From contig JANLSO010000172.1 in assembly GCA_031362405.1 (NCBI GenBank), forward strand, positions 1 to 11,427: 11,427 nucleotides of DNA, given 5' to 3'. A program made the translations under genes and the position numbers. The notes below the pieces were generated by a model. That model had not been told where the DNA came from and searched no databases. It worked only from the letters and a program-made list of their open reading frames with translations. This DNA is from JANLSO01 sp031362405. GTDB taxonomy: Bacteria; Actinomycetota; Thermoleophilia; Miltoncostaeales; Miltoncostaeaceae. This document shows, one piece after another, positions 5,965-11,427 of this stretch (position 1 is its first letter; every line of letters begins with the position of its first letter).

Positions 5965-7208
5965 AGCTGGAAGCGCCCAAGGGCACGCGCGACGTCCTGC
6001 CGGCGGAATCGGCCCTGCGTGAACGGGTCATCTCGACAGCGGCGGCGGCGTTCGCGGCGTACGGCTACGGACAGATCACCACACCCACGTTCGAGAGCAC
6101 CGAGCTGTTCGTGCGCGGGGTCGGTACGAGCACCGACATCGTCCGCAAAGAGATGTACACATTCCTCGATGGTGGCGGCCGGTCGCTGACGCTGCGCCCC
6201 GAAGGCACCGCTCCGGTCGTGCGAGCGTTTGTCGAGCACGGCATGCACAAGACGCCGCTGCCGGTGAAGCTCTGGTACCTGGCACCGATGTTCCGCTACG
6301 AGGCTCCTCAAGCCGGCCGGTTCCGAGAGCACTGGCAGTTCGGGGCCGAGGCGATCGGGGCCGACAGCCCTTTGCTCGACGCCGAGGTGATCGCCCTGCT
6401 GGCGGGGATCTACTCCACGCTCGAGGTGCCGGGCATCCGGCTGCGGATCGGCAGCATGGGCGACCCGGAGAGTCGGGGTCCGTACCGCGCCGAGCTGCTG
6501 GCCTATCTCGAGGCGCACGCCGGTGAGCTTTCGGCCGACGCTCGCGAGCGGATGCACGAGAACCCAATGCGCCTTTTCGACACCAAGGATCCGATGGTTC
6601 AGGCGGTGATGGCCGAGGCGCCGCGCCTTCTCGAGCGGCTGGCACCGGCGGCCGCCACTCACCACGCCGCCGTGCTGGCCGCGCTTGATGCGATCGGCAT
6701 CGGCTATGACGAAGACGCCACCCTGGTGCGGGGGATGGACTACTACACGAAGACCGTTTTCGAGTTCACGTGTGATCGTCTCGGTGCCCAGAGCGGCATC
6801 GGCGGGGGCGGCCGCTACGACGGTCTCGTGGAGGAGCTCGGCGGGCAGCCGACCCCCGGCATCGGCTTTGGGGCCGGTATCGAGCGGATCGTCCTGGCCC
6901 TGAGTGCCGATGCGCCCGTCGCGGTGAATCACGGGCTGGACATCTACTTCGCGATTCCCGACGCCGACCGTGCGGCGGAACTCTTCCCGATGATCACGCG
7001 GCTGCGGGGGCAGGGCCGCTCCTGCGACATTGACCATCGTGGGCGCAGCCTGAAGGCGATGATGAAGCACGCTGCGTCGCTCAACGCCCGCCGTGTCGTG
7101 ATCGTCGGCGAGCGCGAGGTCGAGCGTGGGGTGGCTGTGTTGCGCGAGATGCAGACCGGCGAGCAGATCGAGATTCCGTTGGCGACCCTGGAGGACAGCC
7201 TCACATGA
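5961..7208 (+). CDS. hisS: Histidyl-tRNA synthetase
   Basis: Charges tRNA-His with histidine using ATP; a cytosolic class II synthetase, normally a homodimer. It has 415 residues, typical bacterial length. Visible signatures: APKGTRDVLP at the N-terminus, LRPEGTA (78-84), motif 2 FRYEAPQAGRFREHWQFG (111-128), the histidine-specific loop LVRGMDYYTKTVFEF (255-269) with the conserved Arg257, GGRYDGL (283-289), and motif 3 GIGFGAGIERI (300-310). The C-terminal part (about 325-415) is the anticodon-binding domain. The GTG at 5961 is chosen because the protein then starts as VKLEAPKGTRD, as family members do; the frame is open further upstream but that part overlaps two other genes. The start overlaps the preceding stop by four bases and the end overlaps aspS as ATGA. 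No T-box or other leader is visible directly ahead, so control probably comes from an upstream promoter. Confidence 0.96.
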   Translation: MKLEAPKGTRDVLPAESALRERVISTAAAAFAAYGYGQITTPTFESTELFVRGVGTSTDIVRKEMYTFLDGGGRSLTLRPEGTAPVVRAFVEHGMHKTPLPVKLWYLAPMFRYEAPQAGRFREHWQFGAEAIGADSPLLDAEVIALLAGIYSTLEVPGIRLRIGSMGDPESRGPYRAELLAYLEAHAGELSADARERMHENPMRLFDTKDPMVQAVMAEAPRLLERLAPAAATHHAAVLAALDAIGIGYDEDATLVRGMDYYTKTVFEFTCDRLGAQSGIGGGGRYDGLVEELGGQPTPGIGFGAGIERIVLALSADAPVAVNHGLDIYFAIPDADRAAELFPMITRLRGQGRSCDIDHRGRSLKAMMKHAASLNARRVVIVGEREVERGVAVLREMQTGEQIEIPLATLEDSLT

Positions 7209-8995
7209 TCGGTGCCGCTCGCTATCGCACCCACACCTGCGTGGGTGCCGCCGACGCACGCGGCGAAACCGTTCGGGTCTCCGGATGGGTCCATCGCCGG
7301 CGCGACCATGGCGGCCTGGTGTTCGTCGACCTGCGCGATCGCAGCGGCATCGTGCAGCTCGTCTTTCATCCTGAGGATGCTCCCGAGGCGCACGCCGCGG
7401 CCGGCCGGCTGTCGGCCGAAGACGTCGTCACGGCCGAAGGCGTTCTCGTGCCGCGTGATGACGCGACCGTCAATCCGCGCATCCCGACCGGCGGGGTCGA
7501 GGTGCGGGTGGGTTCGCTGACGATCCTCGCCGAGGCCGATCCGCTGCCGTTCTCGGTCGAAGACGAGTCGACCGAGGCGGGGGAGGAGCTTCGCCTCGCC
7601 TACCGGTACATCGAGCTGCGCCGGCAAAAGCGCCTGGCGGCTCTCGAGCTGCGCGGTCGGGTGACGCGGGCGATCCGCGGCGTGCTCGACGACGACGGCT
7701 TCCTTGATGTCGAGACACCGGTGTTGACGCGCTCTACCCCCGAGGGCGCCCGCGATTTCCTCGTGCCGAGCCGCCTGCAGCGTGGCTCCTGGTATGCGCT
7801 TCCCCAAAGCCCGCAGCTCTTCAAGCAGCTCCTGATGGTGGGTGGGCTCGAGCGGTACTACCAGGTCGTACGCTGCTTCCGCGATGAGGATCTCCGGGCC
7901 GACCGGCAGCCCGAGTTCACGCAGGTCGATATCGAGGCATCGTTCGTCGAGCCGGACGACATCCAGGCGCTGACCGAGCGTGTGCTCGTCGCTGCCTTTG
8001 GCGCGGCGGACATCGAGATCGCCACCCCGTTCCCACGGCTGTCGTATCAGGATTCGATGCGGCGCTTCGGCAACGACCGGCCGGACATGCGCTTCGGGAT
8101 GGAGATCCTCGACTGGACCGTTCCCGCCGCGGGCTCGGGGTTCGGTGTCTTTGCCAACGCCGTCGAGGCGGGCGGGGTCGTGCGGGCGATCGTCGTGCCA
8201 GGCGCCGGCACGGGCCTGTCGCGCAAGGACGGCGACTCCCTGATGGTCGAGGCCCAAGAACTCGGTGCCAAGGGATTGGTGTGGGCGACCGTGGGTGAGG
8301 GGGGCACGCTGCGCTCACCCGTCGCGAAATTCCTGGACGGTCTCGTCGCTGCGGTCGGCGCAGCCGAGGGTGACCTCATCGGCCTCGTTGCCGACGACGA
8401 GGCGACGGCGCTGAAGGTACTCGGCACCCTTCGCACCCGCTGGGCCGAGCGCTGGGGCCAGATCCCCGAGGGCACCTGGGCACCTCTGTGGGTCACCGAC
8501 TTCCCGTTGGTCGACTGGAACGCCGACGAGAAGCGGTGGGACTCCACCCACCACCCCTTCACGGCTCCGCGGCCGGAGGATCTCGACCGATTGGAGTCTG
8601 CGCCCGCCGACGTGCTGTCGTTGGCCTACGACGTGGTGCTGAACGGCCTGGAAATCGGCGGCGGCAGCATCCGTATCCACGACCGTGCGGTTCAAAGCCG
8701 CGTCTTTGGCCTGATCGGGATCGACGATGCGGAGGCCGAGGCGAAGTTCGGCTTCCTGCTGTCGGCCCTTCGCCTCGGTGCCCCGCCACATGGCGGCATC
8801 GCCCTCGGTCTTGATCGCCTCGTGATGCTGCTTGCGGGGGAGAAGTCGATCCGCGATGTGATCGCGTTCCCGAAAACGGCGACCGGAGCTGACCCCCTTA
8901 CCGGTGCCCCGGCCGCGGTCGACGACCGCCAACTGCGCGAACTCGGCGTCCGCCCGTTGGCACCACCACCGACCGCGCCCTCGTCGGGGGCCTAA
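7205..8995 (+). CDS. aspS: Aspartyl-tRNA synthetase, bacterial type, predicted non-discriminating
   Basis: Class IIb synthetase of 596 residues, the usual bacterial length. Order: OB-fold anticodon-binding domain (about 1-110) with GWVHRRRDHGG, catalytic core, bacteria-specific GAD insertion (about 295-425), then the rest of the core. Motif 2 is FRDEDLRADRQPEFTQVD (225-242), preceded by the QSPQ aspartate-site element (201-204). Motif 3 is GIALGLDRLVMLLAGEKSIRD (531-551) with Arg538. In the OB fold, His35 occupies the position that is Leu30 in the tRNA-Asp-specific E. coli enzyme and His31 in the non-discriminating Pseudomonas aeruginosa enzyme. So this enzyme probably also makes Asp-tRNA-Asn, to be amidated by GatCAB. 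The ATG overlaps the hisS stop by four bases (ATGA). It is the last gene of the cluster; a Pro/Ala-rich tail of about 15 residues follows the fold. Confidence 0.96.
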   Translation: MIGAARYRTHTCVGAADARGETVRVSGWVHRRRDHGGLVFVDLRDRSGIVQLVFHPEDAPEAHAAAGRLSAEDVVTAEGVLVPRDDATVNPRIPTGGVEVRVGSLTILAEADPLPFSVEDESTEAGEELRLAYRYIELRRQKRLAALELRGRVTRAIRGVLDDDGFLDVETPVLTRSTPEGARDFLVPSRLQRGSWYALPQSPQLFKQLLMVGGLERYYQVVRCFRDEDLRADRQPEFTQVDIEASFVEPDDIQALTERVLVAAFGAADIEIATPFPRLSYQDSMRRFGNDRPDMRFGMEILDWTVPAAGSGFGVFANAVEAGGVVRAIVVPGAGTGLSRKDGDSLMVEAQELGAKGLVWATVGEGGTLRSPVAKFLDGLVAAVGAAEGDLIGLVADDEATALKVLGTLRTRWAERWGQIPEGTWAPLWVTDFPLVDWNADEKRWDSTHHPFTAPRPEDLDRLESAPADVLSLAYDVVLNGLEIGGGSIRIHDRAVQSRVFGLIGIDDAEAEAKFGFLLSALRLGAPPHGGIALGLDRLVMLLAGEKSIRDVIAFPKTATGADPLTGAPAAVDDRQLRELGVRPLAPPPTAPSSGA

Positions 8996-9351
8996 GCTAA
9001 GGGCCGGCTCATGCCCGGTGGCCGTGAGGGACTACTCGCGCCGGATACCTGACATGAAGTCGGCCGCGGCGGGTTGCTGCCGCTGTGCCGCTCACGGCGG
9101 GCCTCCCGCTCAAGGAGGTGGTTTCTCTGGCTCCGTGGAGCCCGAGCGAACGCCAAAGGCTCACCTCCTGTGCCGGGCACCGGGGTCTGGAACCTCATCT
9201 CCGGCTCCGGCTCCAGATGCGCGTCGCAAGAAAGCGTGGCGCGGTGCTCAATCGTCGGGTGGTGATGCCGAGGTAGGGGATGCGCGCGTCGACCCGTGCG
9301 CCGCGGCGAGCGGAGGTTCCGCTGCGCAACCCGCACCCGTCGGAGCGTCCC
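8996..9351. other. Hairpin-rich intergenic region, possible structured RNA or leader
   Basis: No convincing gene. Small frames cross it on both strands but have arginine/proline-rich composition and no fold. It is dense in exact inverted repeats: gccgtgag 9021-9028 with ctcacggc 9091-9098, GCGGC 9066-9070 with GCCGC 9079-9083, aggaggtg 9113-9120 with cacctcct 9162-9169, GGCTC 9129-9133 with GAGCC 9138-9142 inside the previous pair, tctgga 9186-9191 with tccaga 9212-9217, and AGCGGA 9309-9314 with TCCGCT 9318-9323. I looked for signatures of tmRNA, SRP RNA, RNase P RNA, T-box, cobalamin, TPP, c-di-GMP and ydaO elements and saw none. In DNA this GC-rich some pairing arises by chance, so a real RNA is only a possibility. 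Confidence 0.4.
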
Positions 9352-11427
9352 ATGCCTCGTCGTATCGTCTCGTTGATCACCGCCGCGCTGGTACTCGCCG
9401 TCGCCGGCATCACCCTCCGCCCCGCCGGAGGTAGTGCGACCATCCTTCCTGCTGGGGTCACCGAGACTCCGATCGCAACGGGCATCATCCAGCCGACGGC
9501 GATGACGCGGATGCCCGACGGTCGCATCCTCGTGTCGGAGCAGACGGGCGCCCTGCGGGTCGTCGACGGGGGCGGTCTGATCGCGGAGCCGATGCTCAGG
9601 GTTTCCGTCAACTCGTCCGGCGAGCGAGGCCTTCTGGGCATTGCGGTCGATCCCGACTTCGCGACGACCCCCTACATCTACGTCGAGTACACAACGGCCA
9701 CCGCGCCGATCCGGAATCGGATCAGCCGTTTCACCGTCAGCGACAACACGACGGTCGCCGGCTCGGAGCAGGTCATCTTCGAGCTCGATCCCCTCTCGAC
9801 ACTCACGTACCACAACGGGGGCGCCATCCACTTCGGTCGCGACGGCAAGCTCTATGCCACTGTCGGCGACAATGGGCGCGGCGCGAACTCGCCCGACCTC
9901 GGCACGCTTCACGGCAAGGTGCTCCGGATCAACCGCGACGGATCGATCCCCTCCGACAACCCCTACTTCGATACGGCAACTGGGACGAATCGAGCGATCT
10001 GGGCGCGGGGAGTACGCAACCCGTTCACGTTCGCCGTGCACCCGACCAGCGGCCGGATCTTCCTCAACGATGTCGGCCAAAGCACGTGGGAGGAGATCAA
10101 CGAGGTCATCCGCGGCGCCGACTTCGGATGGCCGACGACCGAGGGGCCCACCACGGTCGCGGGAATCGCTTCGCCGATCTTCGCCTACCGGAGCGCCGGC
10201 GCGCCTGAATGCGCGATCGTCGGCGCCGCCTTCTACACCCCCGCCGAAGCACAGTTTCCCGCCGACTACATCGGTGACTACCTCTACGGCGACTATTGCG
10301 CCGGCTGGATTCGGCGCTTCGACCCGGTGACCGGGACGGTCGAGCCCTTCGCCTCCGACCTGGGTTTGGGTCTCGTCGACGTGCTCGTCGAACCGTCAGG
10401 AAGCGTCCTCTACCTGACGCGCACCGACGGACGGCTGATGCGCATCGGCAACGCCGCCGCCCCGACGATCTCAGAGCAGCCGCAGGATCAGACCGTCGAT
10501 GTCGGTGCGGCGGCGACCTTTCGGGTTGTGGCGAGCAACCCTGCCGGCATCGCGTACCAATGGGAGCGCGACGGAGTCGAGCTTCCTGGAGAAACGGGGA
10601 ACACGCTGACCGTCGTCACCACGGTGGCGGCGGATGACCGCGCGACTTTCCGCGTCCGTTTGACGAGCCCCAACGGTACGACGACCAGCACGGTGGCGAC
10701 GCTTCGCGTCAGCACCAACCGGGTGCCGCAGGCCACGATCACGAGTCCGACCACCGGTCAGCTCTACCGTGGCGGCGAGGTCATCGGGTTCTCCGGGACC
10801 GGCGTTGACCCGGAGGATGGCCCGCTCGGTCCTGGCGCACTGACCTGGCGCGTTGTGTTCCATCACGATCTGCATACGCATCCGTTCCTCGGTGACACGC
10901 CCGGGGCATCGGGCGAGTTCACGATTCCGAACGCGGGGCACACCGAAGAGAACGTGTGGTACCGGGTTCAGCTGACCGTCCGCGATTCCGGTGGCCGCAC
11001 GGCCAGCACGTACGTCGACGTCCACCCGCGCACGGTCGAGCTACGTCTCACGACCGATCCCGCGGGTCTTCGTGTACGCCTCGACGACCAGGTGCTGGTG
11101 TCACCGGTCACGGTGCGAAGCGTCGTCGGGGTGCGCCGTGCGATCGGGGTCGTCTCTCCCCAGACGCTGGGCGCGGAGAGCTACGGATTCACGGCGTGGT
11201 CGGATGCCGGGGCTCCGAGCCGCACGATCACGACCCCGGAGACCGACCTTGCGCTCGTGGCCCAGCACGCACCGGCGGATCCGCCTGCGGCGCAGGAATC
11301 GGGCGGGTTGGTGGTGTTGGAGGCGGAGGTTTCCGATGCGCAGACGGCGCGTGGCGGTAAGTCGTGGCAGACGGTGACCTCGCCGGTGGGTTTCTCTGGG
11401 TCGGGGGCGGTGCTGTCGGATCCGAAC
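9352..11427 (+). CDS. Secreted PQQ-type glucose/sorbosone dehydrogenase with Ig-like and CBM-like modules, 3' end outside window
   Basis: A 692-residue visible part of an exported modular protein. The ATG at 9352 has GGAG six bases upstream. Residues 1-30 form a signal peptide (MPRRIVSLITAALVLAVAGI, then a small-residue region). Residues about 36-368 are a six-bladed glucose/sorbosone dehydrogenase propeller: GERGLLGIAVDPDF (90-103); HNGGAIHFGRDGKLYATVGD (154-173), where His154 aligns with the catalytic His144 of Acinetobacter soluble glucose dehydrogenase; GVRNPFTF (220-227), whose Arg222 aligns with Arg228 there; DVGQSTWEEINEV (240-252); and FGWP (258-261). Cys287 and Cys316 could form a disulfide. 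Residues about 373-460 resemble an Ig-like domain (SEQPQDQTVDVGAAATFRV). Residues about 465-640 hold further beta-sandwich material including SPQTLGAESYGFTAWSDAGA. From about 652 a carbohydrate-binding-like module begins (LVVLEAEVSDAQ, GFSGSGAV). Expected role: periplasmic or extracellular oxidation of a sugar. Some family members are not PQQ enzymes, so substrate and cofactor are unproven. Confidence 0.88.
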   Translation, partial: MPRRIVSLITAALVLAVAGITLRPAGGSATILPAGVTETPIATGIIQPTAMTRMPDGRILVSEQTGALRVVDGGGLIAEPMLRVSVNSSGERGLLGIAVDPDFATTPYIYVEYTTATAPIRNRISRFTVSDNTTVAGSEQVIFELDPLSTLTYHNGGAIHFGRDGKLYATVGDNGRGANSPDLGTLHGKVLRINRDGSIPSDNPYFDTATGTNRAIWARGVRNPFTFAVHPTSGRIFLNDVGQSTWEEINEVIRGADFGWPTTEGPTTVAGIASPIFAYRSAGAPECAIVGAAFYTPAEAQFPADYIGDYLYGDYCAGWIRRFDPVTGTVEPFASDLGLGLVDVLVEPSGSVLYLTRTDGRLMRIGNAAAPTISEQPQDQTVDVGAAATFRVVASNPAGIAYQWERDGVELPGETGNTLTVVTTVAADDRATFRVRLTSPNGTTTSTVATLRVSTNRVPQATITSPTTGQLYRGGEVIGFSGTGVDPEDGPLGPGALTWRVVFHHDLHTHPFLGDTPGASGEFTIPNAGHTEENVWYRVQLTVRDSGGRTASTYVDVHPRTVELRLTTDPAGLRVRLDDQVLVSPVTVRSVVGVRRAIGVVSPQTLGAESYGFTAWSDAGAPSRTITTPETDLALVAQHAPADPPAAQESGGLVVLEAEVSDAQTARGGKSWQTVTSPVGFSGSGAVLSDPN

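Noticed and set aside
5811..8257. Long minus-strand open frames antisense to hisS and aspS (482 and 437 residues)
   Set aside because: Both lie opposite highly conserved synthetase sequence, show biased composition and no fold, and have no supported start.
8996..9025. Intrinsic terminator after aspS
   Set aside because: GC-rich inverted repeats follow the stop codon, but there is no run of T after any of them.
9085..9276. Small plus-strand frames (about 63 residues) in the gap before the dehydrogenase
   Set aside because: No proper ribosome site, no domain, and they run through the strongest inverted repeats; structure explains the sequence at least as well.
8992..10080. Minus-strand frame of 362 residues across the intergenic gap and the dehydrogenase gene
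   Set aside because: Two thirds of it is antisense to the dehydrogenase propeller; composition is Arg/Asp-rich with no recognisable motif. The part over the gap (8996-9351) is not convincing on its own.
1..11427. CRISPR array, complete insertion sequence, prophage or defence island
   Set aside because: No regularly spaced repeats, transposase, integrase or phage genes were seen; the only short repeats are those at 715-793.

Overview
The window is high-GC DNA (by eye well over 60% G+C), with short intergenic gaps, GTG and TTG starts and 4-bp gene overlaps. Together with the protein styles (an actinobacterial-looking PIN/RHH pair, non-discriminating-type AspRS, exporter pair), this suggests an actinobacterium, possibly of the Thermoleophilia. 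That placement is an inference; there is no rRNA or other phylogenetic marker here.

Layout. (1) Positions 1-539, minus strand: a type II toxin-antitoxin pair, an RHH antitoxin followed with no gap by a PIN-domain toxin that runs off the left edge. (2) Positions 540-840: non-coding, with a hairpin, a perfect tandem 11-bp repeat with an inverted partner, and a minus-strand intrinsic terminator. (3) Positions 841-1014, minus strand: tRNA-Glu(CUC) and tRNA-Gln(CUG), transcribed Gln then Glu, ending at that terminator. (4) Positions 1062-4606, minus strand: two overlapping genes for complete ABC half-exporters, most likely a heterodimer. (5) Positions 4661-8995, plus strand, divergent from the exporter: a tight cluster of glutamate formimidoyltransferase, a small two-helix membrane protein, histidyl-tRNA synthetase and aspartyl-tRNA synthetase. 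The last three are joined by 4-bp overlaps. (6) Positions 8996-9351: no convincing gene but many inverted repeats, possibly a structured RNA or leader. (7) Position 9352 to the right edge, plus strand: a secreted modular quinoprotein-type glucose/sorbosone dehydrogenase with Ig-like and carbohydrate-binding-like C-terminal modules, cut off by the window end.

How the genes work together. The hisS-aspS pair is a translation operon. The formimidoyltransferase upstream links it to histidine/one-carbon metabolism by position only. The AspRS carries the histidine typical of non-discriminating enzymes, so the organism probably makes Asn-tRNA through GatCAB. The exporter pair should act as one efflux complex. 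The toxin-antitoxin pair and repeats beside the tRNA 3' end look like the edge of an accessory segment.

No CRISPR array, complete insertion sequence or phage gene is visible. The candidates for something new are modest: a probable AUC-initiated small membrane protein, the hairpin-rich gap before the dehydrogenase, and a codon-usage break inside the dehydrogenase gene.
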